Of a stretch of DNA of 64,000 bases, positions 45,356 through 53,983 are shown in pieces (the first letter of the stretch is position 1; every line of letters starts with the position of its first letter). Below the pieces are notes generated by a model, which worked only from the letters and a program-made list of their open reading frames with translations, ran no database searches and was not told the DNA's origin. Made by a program: the position numbers and the translations under genes. Source of the stretch: Curtobacterium sp. PhB115 (GTDB lineage Bacteria > Actinomycetota > Actinomycetes > Actinomycetales > Microbacteriaceae). Location: NCBI RefSeq assembly GCF_003752025.1, contig NZ_RJKR01000006.1:97466-161465 (forward strand), in the 5' to 3' direction.

Positions 45356-46462
45356 GTGAACATCAAGCGAATCGGTTCGATCGCAGCAATCGCGATCGCC
45401 GGCGCAGTCGTGCTCTCCTCGTGCGCGGCGAACGAGGGCTCGGGCAGCACCGAGACCTCCTCCACGAGCAGCAACGACTACTCGAGCCTCTCCGGCACCC
45501 TGACCGGCTCCGGCTCGTCGGCGCAGCAGACCGCGCAGGCCACCTGGACCGCTGGTTTCCAGGAGAAGGCCTCGGGCGTCACGGTCAACTACTCGCCCGA
45601 CGGTTCGGGTGCAGGCCGCAAGAACTTCATCTCGGGTGCCGCGGACTTCGCCGGCTCCGACGCCGCACTGAACGACGAGGAGCTCGCCAGCTCCTTCGAG
45701 CTGTGCAACGCCGACACCAAGGCCATCGACATCCCGGTGTACATCTCCCCGATCGCCATCGCCTACAAGGTCGACGGCGTCAGCGACCTGACGCTCGACG
45801 CGAAGACCATCGCGGGCATCTTCTCGGGCAAGATCACCAAGTGGAACGACTCGCAGATCGCCGACCTGAACGACGGCGTCGACCTGCCGGACGCGAACAT
45901 CACGGTCGTGCACCGCTCCGACGACTCGGGCACCACGCAGAACTTCTCGGAGTACGTCTCCGCGAACGCCTCCGACGTGTGGACCGAGGAGCCGAGCCAG
46001 ACCTTCCCGTACTCCGTCGGTGACAGCGCCAAGGGCACCTCGGGTGTCGCCTCGGCGATGGCCAGCGCCTCCAACGCGATCACCTACATCGACGACTCCG
46101 GTGCCGGTGACCTCGACAAGGCGAAGCTGATGGTCGGCGACAAGGCGACCGAGATCTCGGCCGACGGCGCCGCGCAGGTCGTCGCCGACTCCGAGGTGGC
46201 CTCGGGCCGCGAGGACAACGACCTCGCGATCGACATCGACCGCAAGGACACCGCCGACGGCGCATGGCCGCTGGTCCTCGTCTCCTACGCCATCGCGTGC
46301 CAGGAGTACAAGGACTCGGACAAGGCCGACCTGGTCAAGGGCTACCTGAGCTACGTCGTCACCGGCGAGGCGCAGGACGCCGCGGCGAAGGAGGCCAAGT
46401 CGGCCGCCCTGTCGTCCGACCTCGCGAAGAAGGCCGCTGCCGCGGTCGACTCCATCAAGTAA
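45356..46462 (+). CDS. pstS: phosphate ABC transporter substrate-binding protein
   Basis: A 368-residue lipoprotein that captures phosphate outside the membrane. Signal peptide with lipobox L-S-S-C, lipidated Cys at residue 23. Phosphate-contact motifs: LTGSGSSAQQ, NYSPDGSGAGRKNF, DFAGSDAAL and VHRSDDSGTTQNF. GTG start with GAAGGGA upstream. It is followed by a strong hairpin before pstC, which should keep pstS mRNA in excess over the permease genes. Confidence 0.96.
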   Translation: MNIKRIGSIAAIAIAGAVVLSSCAANEGSGSTETSSTSSNDYSSLSGTLTGSGSSAQQTAQATWTAGFQEKASGVTVNYSPDGSGAGRKNFISGAADFAGSDAALNDEELASSFELCNADTKAIDIPVYISPIAIAYKVDGVSDLTLDAKTIAGIFSGKITKWNDSQIADLNDGVDLPDANITVVHRSDDSGTTQNFSEYVSANASDVWTEEPSQTFPYSVGDSAKGTSGVASAMASASNAITYIDDSGAGDLDKAKLMVGDKATEISADGAAQVVADSEVASGREDNDLAIDIDRKDTADGAWPLVLVSYAIACQEYKDSDKADLVKGYLSYVVTGEAQDAAAKEAKSAALSSDLAKKAAAAVDSIK

Positions 46463-46474
46463 CACCCCGCACGC

Positions 46475-46514
46475 GCCCGGACGCCGGTCCCACCCACTCG
46501 ACCGGCGTCCGGGC
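46475..46514 (+). terminator. attenuating terminator between pstS and pstC
   Basis: A perfect 14-bp stem GCCCGGACGCCGGT (46475-46488) / ACCGGCGTCCGGGC (46501-46514), loop 12 nt. From about 46540 to 46630 the gap is a GCA/CC-rich low-complexity run with no gene. Confidence 0.85.
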
Positions 46515-46666
46515 TCTTGCCCGTCACGAGGCAAGCGGCGCGGCCGCAGCACCGCAGTCGCAGCACCGCAGCACCGCCGCAGTTCGCACCGCCGCAGCAG
46601 CCCGCGCCACCCCGCACCACCACCCGAACCCGTCGCCTCCCCCGGCGTTCCTCCGACAGGAGTCCC

Positions 46667-47617
46667 ATGACGACCGCACCGGCCCAGCCAGGGGCCACCG
46701 TCACCCCGACCAAGCCGAAGCCCGTCGTGCGCATCGGCGACCGGGTGTTCTCCGCCGCCTCGGTCATCGCCGGCGGCCTGATCCTCTTCGTGCTCGTGCT
46801 CGTCGCGGCGTTCCTCGTCTGGCAGAGCATCCCCGCGTTCTCCGCCAAGGTCGGCGAGCTGCCGAACAGCGCGACGAACTTCTGGGACTACGTCGGCCCC
46901 CTGGTCTTCGGCACCGTCTGGTCCGCGCTCATCGCGCTCGTGATCGCCGTGCCGCTCGCCCTCGGGATCGCGCTCTTCATCTCGCACTACGCACCGCGAC
47001 GGCTCGCCCCGGTGCTCGGCTACGTCATCGACCTGCTCGCAGCGGTCCCGTCGGTCGTCTACGGCCTCTGGGGCATCGTCGTGCTGGCGCCGTTCGTGAA
47101 GCCCTTCTACGCCTTCCTGAACGAGTACCTCGGGTGGTTCCCGCTGTTCTCCGGGCAGGTCTCCGGCACCGGTCGCACGATCCTGACCGCCTCGATCGTC
47201 CTCGCGGTGATGGCCATCCCGATCATGACCGCCGTGATGCGCGAGATCTTCCTGCAGGCGCCGACCCTCAACGAGGAAGCCGCGCTGGCGCTCGGTGCGA
47301 CCCGGTGGGAGATGATCCGCCTCTCGGTGCTGCCGTTCGCGAAGTCCGGCATCGTGTCCGCGATCATGCTCGGCCTCGGCCGTGCGCTCGGCGAGACGAT
47401 GGCGATCGCCCTGGTGCTGTCGGTGTCGACGAACGTCACGTTCCAGATGCTGACGTCGCAGAACCCCTCGACGATCGCCGCGAACATCGCGCTCCAGTTC
47501 GCCGAAGCCTCGGGCACGGCACTGAACGCCCTCATCGCGACGGGCTTGATCCTCTTCGTCATCACCCTGGTCATCAACATGCTCGCGCGGTACATCGTCC
47601 GCAGCCGAGTCAGCTGA
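46667..47617 (+). CDS. pstC: phosphate ABC transporter permease PstC
   Basis: A 316-residue inner-membrane permease with six predicted helices. The cytoplasmic EAA loop, which contacts PstB, is seen as EEAALALGATRWEMIRLSVLP. The first helix (SVIAGGLILFVLVLVAAFLV) follows a 25-residue cytoplasmic start. ATG at 46667 with ACAGGAG upstream. Together with PstA it forms the channel of the high-affinity phosphate transporter. Confidence 0.95.
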   Translation: MTTAPAQPGATVTPTKPKPVVRIGDRVFSAASVIAGGLILFVLVLVAAFLVWQSIPAFSAKVGELPNSATNFWDYVGPLVFGTVWSALIALVIAVPLALGIALFISHYAPRRLAPVLGYVIDLLAAVPSVVYGLWGIVVLAPFVKPFYAFLNEYLGWFPLFSGQVSGTGRTILTASIVLAVMAIPIMTAVMREIFLQAPTLNEEAALALGATRWEMIRLSVLPFAKSGIVSAIMLGLGRALGETMAIALVLSVSTNVTFQMLTSQNPSTIAANIALQFAEASGTALNALIATGLILFVITLVINMLARYIVRSRVS

Positions 47618-47630
47618 GAGGTCACCCCCG

Positions 47631-48716
47631 ATGTCCCTCGCTCTCCGCCAGCCCACCGCGGCCGGCAACGTCTACGCGAACGGCAAGCTGCACCGCTCGG
47701 TGCCGTGGCTGCTGCTCGTCGGCAGCTGGGTCGCGCTCGTCCTGGTCTTCGCACTGCTCAACGCCGGTGGCGCCGTCAAGGACTTCAACGTCGTCGCCGC
47801 GATCTTCCTCGGCACGGTCCTGTTCGACGTGCTCATCGTCGTCGTCTCCCGCATCGTCGAGGGTGGCCGCAAGGCGGTCGACCGGCTCGTCACGTCCCTC
47901 GTCATCACCGCCTTCGTCATCGCCGTGCTGCCCCTGGTGTCGCTCCTCTGGACGGTGCTCGCCGACGGCCTCGCCCGCTTCGACGCGAACTTCTTCTCGT
48001 ACTCGATGCGCGGCGTCATCTCCGAGGGTGGCGGCGCGATCCACGCCCTCATCGGCACGCTCGAGATCACGCTCTTCGCGGCGCTCATCTCGGTGCCGAT
48101 CGGCCTGCTCACGTCGATCTACCTGGTCGAGTACGGCCGCGGGGTGCTCGCCAAGGGCATCACGTTCTTCGTCGACGTCATGACGGGCATCCCGTCGATC
48201 GTCGCCGGTCTGTTCGCCTACTCGCTCTTCGCGCTGTTCCTCGGCCCGGGCGCCCGCTTCGGCCTGGTCGGCTCGGTCGCCCTGTCGGTGCTGATGATCC
48301 CGATCGTCGTGCGCTCCACCGAAGAGGTCCTGAAGATCGTGCCGATGGAGCTCCGCGAGGCCTCGTACGCCCTCGGCGTGCCGAAGTACCTGACCATCCT
48401 CAAGGTCGTGCTCCCCACGAGCCTGGCCGGCATCACCACCGGCGTCATGCTCTCCATCGCCCGCGTCATCGGCGAGACGGCCCCGCTGCTCGTCACCGCA
48501 GGCTTCACCGCGAGCATGAACTACGACCTGTTCAAGAACCCGATGATGACGCTGCCGGTGTACGCGTACACGCAGTACTCGCAGCAGGGCGCCAACCCGG
48601 TGCCGTTCGTCGACCGGGCGTGGACCGCCGCACTCGTGCTCATCCTGATCGTGATGCTGCTCAACCTGCTCGCCCGGTTCGTCACCCGCCTCTTCGCCCC
48701 CAAGCTCAGCCGCTGA
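47631..48716 (+). CDS. pstA: phosphate ABC transporter permease PstA
   Basis: A 361-residue permease. The C-terminal two thirds match PstA, with the EAA loop [22 protein letters not shown] and the [11 protein letters not shown] signature. The N-terminal ~110 residues carry two or three additional hydrophobic helices, longer than the E. coli protein but common in actinobacteria. It follows pstC by 13 bp. Confidence 0.95.
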   Translation: MSLALRQPTAAGNVYANGKLHRSVPWLLLVGSWVALVLVFALLNAGGAVKDFNVVAAIFLGTVLFDVLIVVVSRIVEGGRKAVDRLVTSLVITAFVIAVLPLVSLLWTVLADGLARFDANFFSYSMRGVISEGGGAIHALIGTLEITLFAALISVPIGLLTSIYLVEYGRGVLAKGITFFVDVMTGIPSIVAGLFAYSLFALFLGPGARFGLVGSVALSVLMIPIVVRSTEEVLKIVPMELREASYALGVPKYLTILKVVLPTSLAGITTGVMLSIARVIGETAPLLVTAGFTASMNYDLFKNPMMTLPVYAYTQYSQQGANPVPFVDRAWTAALVLILIVMLLNLLARFVTRLFAPKLSR

Positions 48717-48763
48717 CCTCCGCCCCCGCGGTCCAGCGTCACCACCCACCCAGAAGGATCAAC

Positions 48764-49543
48764 GTGTCCAAGCGCATCGAGGTCGACGGCCTCAACGTCT
48801 ACTACTCGAAGTTCAAGGCGGTCGAGGGTGTCGACATCACCATCGAGCCCCGCACCGTCACGGCCTTCATCGGCCCGTCCGGCTGCGGCAAGTCCACCTT
48901 CCTCCGCACCCTGAACCGCATGCACGAGGTCATCCCCGGTGCGTGGGTCGAGGGCTCGGTCAAGATCGACGGCGACGACCTCTACGGCGCCGGGGTCGAC
49001 CCCGTGCTCGTCCGCCGCCAGGTCGGCATGGTCTTCCAGCGTCCGAACCCGTTCCCCACGATGTCCATCAAGGACAACGTGCTCGCGGGCGTGAAGCTCA
49101 ACAACAAGCGCGTCTCGAAGTCCGAGGCCGACGACATCGTCGAGCGTTCCCTGCAGGGCGCGAACCTCTGGAACGAGGTCAAGGACCGCCTCGACAAGCC
49201 CGGCATGGGCCTGTCCGGCGGCCAGCAGCAGCGTCTCTGCATCGCTCGTGCGATCGCGGTGCAGCCCGACGTGCTCCTGATGGACGAGCCCTGCTCGGCG
49301 CTCGACCCGATCTCGACCCTCGCCATCGAGGACCTGATCGAGGAGCTGAAGAAGGAGTTCACGATCGTGATCGTCACGCACAACATGCAGCAGGCATCGC
49401 GCGTCAGCGACAAGACCGCGTTCTTCAACATCGCGGGCACCGGGCACCCGGGCAAGCTCATCGAGTTCGACGACACCGCGACGATCTTCTCGAACCCGTC
49501 CGTGCAGGCGACCGAGGACTACGTCTCGGGTCGCTTCGGGTGA
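48764..49543 (+). CDS. pstB: phosphate ABC transporter ATP-binding protein PstB
   Basis: A 259-residue ATPase. Walker [10 protein letters not shown], the PstB-typical [18 protein letters not shown]-loop, signature [14 protein letters not shown], Walker [14 protein letters not shown], and H-loop [11 protein letters not shown] are all intact. GTG start at 48764 with GAAGGA upstream. Last gene of pstSCAB; a hairpin at 49579-49615 follows. Confidence 0.97.
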   Translation: MSKRIEVDGLNVYYSKFKAVEGVDITIEPRTVTAFIGPSGCGKSTFLRTLNRMHEVIPGAWVEGSVKIDGDDLYGAGVDPVLVRRQVGMVFQRPNPFPTMSIKDNVLAGVKLNNKRVSKSEADDIVERSLQGANLWNEVKDRLDKPGMGLSGGQQQRLCIARAIAVQPDVLLMDEPCSALDPISTLAIEDLIEELKKEFTIVIVTHNMQQASRVSDKTAFFNIAGTGHPGKLIEFDDTATIFSNPSVQATEDYVSGRFG

Positions 49544-49578
49544 TCGCTGTCAGTCCGTCGCACTGACGGCAGCCTGGA

Positions 49579-49615
49579 GGCCCGGTGCACGTCCGCCACG
49601 GACGCGCACCGGGCC
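49579..49615 (+). terminator. terminator after pstB
   Basis: GGCCCGGTGC (49579-49588) and GCACCGGGCC (49606-49615), with additional CGTCC/GGACG pairing inside, 35 bp after the pstB stop. Confidence 0.75.
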
Positions 49616-49647
49616 TTCGTGGTCGCGCTGGGGATCGCGGTGGCGGA

Positions 49648-49800
49648 TGCGTGCGCATGTTCCGACAGAGCACGCGTCGATCGTCTCGTGGTTCGTCGCT
49701 CGATGCGCACGCAGGAGTTGCGTGCGCATGTTCCGACAGAGCACGCGTCGATCGTCTCGTGGAACGACAGAAGGTGCCCACGCATCGACTGCGTGAGCAC
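49648..49800. repeat. CCACGAG / CTGTCGGAA repeat element, copy B (two identical 44-bp units)
   Basis: TGCGTGCGCATGTTCCGACA begins an identical 44-bp unit at 49648-49691 and 49719-49762 (spacing 71 bp). Between them ATGCGCACGCA and TGCGTGCGCAT form an 11-bp perfect hairpin with a 5-nt loop. Another hairpin (AAGGTGCCCACGCA / TGCGTGAGCACCTT) lies at about 49771-49803, just beyond the rskA stop on its strand. In reverse orientation the units read like those at 19426. Confidence 0.85.
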
Positions 49801-49815
49801 CTTCCGGGAAGAGCC

Positions 49816-50763
49816 TCAGGCGGTGGTGGTCGGGACCGCCATGATCGGCGTCGTCGTCGGCTGCTCCGAACCACCGGCCGGCTCGACGGTCATGCCGATC
49901 GTCGCACCGTCGGACAGCGAGCCCTTGAGGACCGCGGAGTGCACGCCGTCGGCGACACCGTCCATCAGCCCGGCGGCGGTGATCGAACCGCCCTCGTCCT
50001 CCGAGCCGATGTACCAGAGCTCGTACGTCTTGCCCTTCGGCGCCTGGGCGACGCCGTCGAGGATGACCGCGGACTTGCCGAGGTCGTTCGACCACACGAC
50101 CGTGGCCGTGCCGCCGCCCTCGACCTTGGTGGTGCTGCGCTGGAAGTCCGACGCGGCGTAGATCCGGTCGAGACCGCTGGACGCCTGCGTGGTGCCCGGG
50201 CCGGAGTCGTTCGGGTCGAACACCGATCCGACCCCGAGCCCTCCGAAGAAGACCGCGGCGACGGCAGCGGCGGCCGTGAGCATGACTGCCGGACGCTGGA
50301 ACCAGCGGCGGCGGGCCTCGGAGGTCGCGCGGCCACCGGCGGTGGAGCCGTCCGCGATCGAGGCGACGTGCCTGGCGGGCTCGGGACGGGCCTCCAGGAC
50401 GGGTGCAGAGTCAGCAGGAGCCGAGCCGGCAGGAGCCGAGCCTGCGGGAGCCGAGCCGACGGTTGCCGAGTCAGCAGGAGCCGAGGTGACAGGAGTCGAG
50501 TCGACCGTCGTGTCGACGATCGGCGCGGCCTGCGGGGTCGAGGCGATCTGAGCCAGCAGCGACGCCTTGAGCGCCGCCGGCGGCTCGACCGGAGCCGTGG
50601 CGTAGGCGAGCTGCAGCGCGGTCTCGCGCAGCGAGTCGGCCTCGGCCTGGAGTTCGGGCGACGTCCGGAGCGCGTCCTCGATGAGCGCACGCTCGTCGTC
50701 GGAGAGAGCGTCGAGTGCGTACGAGCCCGTGAGCAGAGCGGGGTCGTCGTGTCGTTCGGTCAC
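49816..50763 (-). CDS. rskA: anti-sigma-K factor (RskA-like)
   Basis: A 315-residue membrane anti-sigma factor. The N-terminal ~70 residues (TGSYALDALSDDERALIEDA) are the helical sigma-binding domain, without the HxxxCxxC zinc motif. A linker of SAPAG/SAPAD repeats (about 93-121) leads to one transmembrane helix at about 158-182, then the external RskA domain (YELWYIGSEDEGGSITAAGL). Such factors release the sigma on regulated proteolysis. The GTG start overlaps the sigK stop by 4 bp. Confidence 0.9.
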   Translation of the reverse strand: MTERHDDPALLTGSYALDALSDDERALIEDALRTSPELQAEADSLRETALQLAYATAPVEPPAALKASLLAQIASTPQAAPIVDTTVDSTPVTSAPADSATVGSAPAGSAPAGSAPADSAPVLEARPEPARHVASIADGSTAGGRATSEARRRWFQRPAVMLTAAAAVAAVFFGGLGVGSVFDPNDSGPGTTQASSGLDRIYAASDFQRSTTKVEGGGTATVVWSNDLGKSAVILDGVAQAPKGKTYELWYIGSEDEGGSITAAGLMDGVADGVHSAVLKGSLSDGATIGMTVEPAGGSEQPTTTPIMAVPTTTA

Positions 50764-51359
50764 GAGGCCACCCCCATTTCGTCGCGGAGTCTGATCATCC
50801 CGTCACGGAGACGGGTCTTGACGGTGCCGATGGGGACACCGAGGTGTTCGGCCATCTCGCTGTGCGAGTAGCCGCCGTAGTAGGCGAGTTGCACGGCCTG
50901 TCGCTGGAACTCGGTGAGCTTCGCGAGGGCCCGGCTGACACGTTCGTGCTCGATCCGGATCTCCACGGACTCGGAGACCTGGTCGAACCCGGCCTCGAGA
51001 TCGCGGATGCCGATCTTCGTGTCTCGGTCGTGCGAGGACTGTGAGGCCCGTACCCGGTCGACCGCTCGGCGGTGCGCCATGGTCAGGACCCAGCTGGAGG
51101 CGGTGCCACGCTTCCGGTCGAACCTGGTGGCCTGCTGCCAGACCTCCAAGAAGACCTCCTGCGTGACCTCTTCCGACTGTGCGCGATCCCGCAGGAGGCG
51201 TGTCACGAGTCCGAGGACCCGGCCGGAGAGTGCGTCGTACAGGTCCGAGAAGGCGGCTTGGTCGCCAGCAGCGACCCGAGACAAGAGGTCGTCCGGCGAT
51301 GCCTGAGCGGGCTCTGACGAGCTCCAGCGTTCGGTGTCGCTATCCACGAGGGCAAGCAT
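50760..51359 (-). CDS. sigK: ECF RNA polymerase sigma factor (SigK-like)
   Basis: A 199-residue ECF sigma factor. Region 2 (AFSDLYDALSGRVLGLVTRL, VTQEVFLEVWQQATRFD) and region 4 (LTEFQRQAVQLAYYGGYSHSEMAEHLGVPIGTVKTRLRDG region) are both complete. It is coupled to the RskA-like anti-sigma gene. ATG 51359 is chosen because GAGAGGAG lies upstream; the frame stays open to about 51461, through the base of a hairpin region. It is probably autoregulated, as is usual for ECF pairs. Confidence 0.9.
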   Translation of the reverse strand: MLALVDSDTERWSSSEPAQASPDDLLSRVAAGDQAAFSDLYDALSGRVLGLVTRLLRDRAQSEEVTQEVFLEVWQQATRFDRKRGTASSWVLTMAHRRAVDRVRASQSSHDRDTKIGIRDLEAGFDQVSESVEIRIEHERVSRALAKLTEFQRQAVQLAYYGGYSHSEMAEHLGVPIGTVKTRLRDGMIRLRDEMGVAS

Positions 51360-51440
51360 TGCAGGTTTCACTCCTCTCGGTTGCTCGGGTGGCCGTTTGC
51401 GACCTGGGTACGACAGGACCGCCGCGTCGGCGGTCGAGAC

Positions 51441-51507
51441 GAGAGGGCCAGCGTGACCCACAGGGATTTGACCGGCGGAAGCCGGCCCGGGTCACGCTGG
51501 GCCTCTC
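51441..51507 (-). other. large stem-loop in the sigK 5' region
   Basis: GAGAGGGCCAGCGTGACCC (51441-51459) and GGGTCACGCTGGGCCTCTC (51489-51507) form a 19-bp stem with one mismatch. The 29-nt loop contains a second small hairpin (CCGGCGGAAGCCGG). It lies ~80 nt upstream of the sigK start and is not followed by a T-run. It could be a leader structure or a dispersed element. Confidence 0.6.
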
Positions 51508-51670
51508 TTGTGCGACGGTCATCAAGTCCGTCACGCTGATGATTCGGTGCCCTGCCCGGTGCGGATTGGATCAGGTTGCAGAACCTGCCCGGACCGGTCG
51601 TCCCGCTGGCACGCCCGGGGCCGGATCTGTCCACCGAGAGTGAACAGGGCAGCGAGCACAGCCGAGGTCT

Positions 51671-51773
51671 CGTAGACTCGACGTCGCCGGGCCGCAGCAA
51701 GCCCCGGGCTCCAAAATTCGCCGCTTCGAGCGGCCTCGCGCCGAGAGGCGCTTCTGCGGCCCGGTCTTTCTCT
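51671..51773 (+). ncRNA. candidate structured small RNA
   Basis: The 494-bp gap 51360-51853 has no convincing gene. A -10-like TAGACT is at 51673-51678. Beginning about 9 nt later, CCGGGCCGCAG (51687-51697) pairs perfectly with CTGCGGCCCGG (51754-51764). Inside lie GCCGCT/AGCGGC (51720-51734) and GCGCC-GAGA-GGCGC (51738-51751, a GNRA-type tetraloop). The closing stem is followed by TCTTTCTCT (51765-51773). It thus looks like a ~90-nt branched RNA with its own terminator. It matches no RNA family I recognise. Confidence 0.4.
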
Positions 51774-51853
51774 GCCCGGTCGTGTTCTTGGCCGGTCGCG
51801 TTCGTCGTCGGGCTCCGGCCTGGAGGTGCGGTGCGCGTCCGGCGGGTCGCCCG

Positions 51854-52483
51854 CTAGTCCAGGCTGTCGCGACGCCAGAGCGCCGCCGCCTCGGTCAGGT
51901 CGGCCGCCAGCTCCGACAACCGGAGCGCCCTCGTCGTCAACTCGCTCGCGCGCTCCCCCGCGGTCAGGTCGGCATCGTCCGCCACCGCGGTCGCACCGGC
52001 GGCGGTCAGTCGGCAGAACGCCGCCCCGCGATCCAGCGCCACCGCGAAGTCGCCCGTGTACAGCCCGTGCAGGATCCGGTCCGCCAGGGTCAGGATCTCG
52101 GCGGGGCCCGTCGGCTGCTCGGCACCCGCGACCGCCTGGTCGATCGTGCCGATGCGCTCGGTGCCACGCTCGAACAGGTAGGCGATCTCCTCGGGGTTCT
52201 GCCGGATCACCGTCCGGACGAGGTAGACCCGCCACAGTGCCCCCGGCAGGGTGTGGGCCCCGACACGAGCCCACAGTTCGGCGATCGCGTCGATGCCGTG
52301 CACGTCGGTGTAGGTCACGAGGCGCTCGACCACGGCGGGGTCAGGGTCCTCGCGCACACGGTGGAGCAGTGCGTTCGCGGTCTCGTGCGCGACGCGGTTC
52401 ACCACGGCCGGGTCTTCACCACCCTGCAGGGCAGCGAACTCGGCGTCGGTGAAGTGGACTGGACGGTGGTGATCGCGAGGCAC
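51854..52483 (-). CDS. conserved actinobacterial protein of unknown function
   Basis: A 209-residue, largely helical, soluble protein. It resembles uncharacterised proteins of Microbacteriaceae (opening PRDHHRPVHFTDAEFAALQG; ending LWRRDSLD). The GTG at 52483 is chosen because TACACT (rc of 52490-52495) lies 6 nt upstream, the leaderless geometry common here. An earlier in-frame ATG at 52540 would add 19 residues across that promoter. No catalytic motif is seen; a DNA- or protein-binding role cannot be judged. Confidence 0.75.
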   Translation of the reverse strand: MPRDHHRPVHFTDAEFAALQGGEDPAVVNRVAHETANALLHRVREDPDPAVVERLVTYTDVHGIDAIAELWARVGAHTLPGALWRVYLVRTVIRQNPEEIAYLFERGTERIGTIDQAVAGAEQPTGPAEILTLADRILHGLYTGDFAVALDRGAAFCRLTAAGATAVADDADLTAGERASELTTRALRLSELAADLTEAAALWRRDSLD

Positions 52484-52608
52484 CGCAGCAGTGTAGGCAC
52501 GGCCGGTGACACGCCCGCCCGCCGTTCGCCCAGAACGCAACCGCTCCGTCGCGCGTACGGTCTCTGTTCGGGAGGCGCTCCTCCCGCACGCGAAGGAAGA
52601 GGACTCTC

Positions 52609-52770
52609 ATGAACCCCCTGCTCATCATCCTGGCCGTGATCGCGGTCATCCTGCTGTTCGTCGGTGGCTTCGCCGCGAGCTTGAAGTTCCTGCTCTGGGT
52701 CGGCATCGTGCTGCTCGTCATCGCGGTCGTCCTGTGGCTGGTCCGCTCGCTCACCGGGCGCCGCGGCTGA
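52609..52770 (+). CDS. 53-residue hydrophobic membrane protein
   Basis: The frame ATG 52609 to TGA 52770 encodes 53 residues in two hydrophobic helices (LLIILAVIAVILLFVGGF; FLLWVGIVLLVIAVVLWLV) and an Arg-rich end (RSLTGRRG). An excellent GGAAGAGG ribosome-binding site lies 6 nt upstream. Small hydrophobic proteins of this form are common in actinobacteria; the function is unknown. Confidence 0.8.
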   Translation: MNPLLIILAVIAVILLFVGGFAASLKFLLWVGIVLLVIAVVLWLVRSLTGRRG

Positions 52771-52822
52771 CCCGGACACCCGGTACTTCCCAGAGGCCCT
52801 CACCCGCTAGCCTTGCGGGTGA

Positions 52823-52895
52823 GGGCCTCTAGCTCAGTTGGTAGAGCACCGGACTTTTAATCCGAGGGTCGTGGGTTCGAGCCCCACGGGGCCCA
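52823..52895 (+). tRNA. tRNA-Lys (anticodon TTT)
   Basis: A 73-nt cloverleaf. Acceptor GGGCCTC/GGGGCCC (one T-G pair), D-arm GCTC/GAGC, anticodon loop CTTTTAA with anticodon TTT, T-arm GTGGG-TTCGAGC-CCCAC, discriminator A, and CCA not encoded. The 27-43 position of the anticodon stem is a C-A mismatch. Its 3' half is duplicated 60 bp downstream. Confidence 0.95.
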
Positions 52896-52956
52896 CCGCC
52901 TCCTGAACGCCGGCTCTTCATCCGAGGGTCGTGGGTTCGAGCCCCACGGGGCCCAC
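52861..52956 (+). repeat. 36-bp direct repeat of the tRNA-Lys 3' half (possible att site)
   Basis: TCCGAGGGTCGTGGGTTCGA and the next 16 bases occur identically at 52861-52896 (inside the tRNA) and 52921-52956. The second copy lacks the acceptor 5' strand and D-arm, so it is not a tRNA gene. The intervening 24 bp are unrelated. This is the pattern left by integrase-mediated insertion at a tRNA 3' end, or a local duplication. Confidence 0.85.
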
Positions 52957-53017
52957 TTCTCAGCCTCGCCCAGGGCGTTCGGGGTCTGCACGTCGTCCGT
53001 TGTCTAGGATGTGGCGG

Positions 53018-53767
53018 ATGGCACGACGACTCTTCCCCGGCATCGCGCTCGGCGCGATGGCCCTCGGGGTCAGCGCGTTCCTGGTCATCCTCCCGACCGT
53101 GTCGAGCGCCTGCCAGCCCACGTCCACCTCGACGAGCGTCTCCGCCGCCGAGGTCGCCGACGCGATCGCCCCCGGCACCGACGTCCTCATCGTCGGTGAC
53201 TCGTACACCTCGGGCCGCGGTTCGACCAGCGGAGTGCACGGCTGGGCGCAGGACATCGCCGCCGACCGTGACTGGAACGCGAAGATCGACGGCTACCCCG
53301 GCACCGGCTACGTCGACACCGGCCGCACGGGCTCCTCGCACTACACGTTCGGGCCGCGCATCGAGCGGCACGCCGCGTTCGACCCGCAGCTCGTCATCGT
53401 GCAGGGCAGCCAGAACGACTGGCTGGTCGACTCGGAGAAGCTGCAGGCCACCGTCGAGCGCACCCTCCGTACGGCCGAGCAGACCTGGCCCGACGCGGTC
53501 GTCGTCGCGGTCGGCCCCTCCGCGCCGCAGCCGTGGGCGAGCTCCACGGTCGGTGTCGCGGCCTCGGTGTCGGCGGGAGCGGCAGCAGCTGGGGTGCCGT
53601 ACATCGACGCGCTCGGCGGCCAGTGGTTCACCTCGATGAACAGCCCTGGCTACGCGGCCTCCGACGGGGCGCACCTGAACGACGCCGGGTACCAGTACCT
53701 CGCCGACCGGATCGAGGAGTCACTGGACGCCCTCGCGACCCCGGCCGACGGCGAGCAGTGCGCCTGA
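53018..53767 (+). CDS. secreted SGNH/GDSL-family hydrolase
   Basis: A 249-residue hydrolase with an N-terminal signal/anchor helix (about 8-30). Block I is VLIVGDSYTSG with nucleophile Ser62; block III Asn is in QGSQND (Asn133); block V D-x-x-H is Asp216-His219 in DGAHLND. Such enzymes deacylate lipids or sugars at the cell surface; the substrate is unknown. Leaderless: TAGGAT at 53005-53010 then 7 nt and the ATG. It lies right beside the duplicated tRNA end, so it could be part of whatever inserted there. Confidence 0.85.
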   Translation: MARRLFPGIALGAMALGVSAFLVILPTVSSACQPTSTSTSVSAAEVADAIAPGTDVLIVGDSYTSGRGSTSGVHGWAQDIAADRDWNAKIDGYPGTGYVDTGRTGSSHYTFGPRIERHAAFDPQLVIVQGSQNDWLVDSEKLQATVERTLRTAEQTWPDAVVVAVGPSAPQPWASSTVGVAASVSAGAAAAGVPYIDALGGQWFTSMNSPGYAASDGAHLNDAGYQYLADRIEESLDALATPADGEQCA

Positions 53768-53983
53768 CGGCTGATCCTCGCGACTGACGGCCGCCGCCAC
53801 GCCGGACGGTCGACCCGCGAACGACACCGGGGTACAAGTCGTCCCCAGCAGGCTCATGGGTGTTCCCCTGCACACCCCAGTGGACGTCCAGCCGACTGTT
53901 GGGCTGACGCCGATAGTGTCGTTCCCGGATCCGATCACCGGATCCTGCAGGAACAGCACCACCACGAACGAACGGGGTACACC

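Noticed and set aside
45281..47668. A 795-codon minus-strand frame opposite pstS and pstC
   Set aside because: It is the antisense of intact transporter genes, with repetitive charged composition and no ribosome-binding site.
49648..49762. CRISPR-like pair of 44-bp repeats
   Set aside because: There are only two units, the spacer forms a hairpin with the repeat ends, and related copies are dispersed elsewhere.
51531..52274. A 247-codon minus-strand frame covering the sigK upstream gap
   Set aside because: It overlaps the better-supported 209-residue gene in another frame and runs through the structured-RNA region.
52897..52956. A second tRNA-Lys gene
   Set aside because: Only the 3' half is present; the acceptor 5' strand and D-arm are missing, so it cannot fold as a tRNA.
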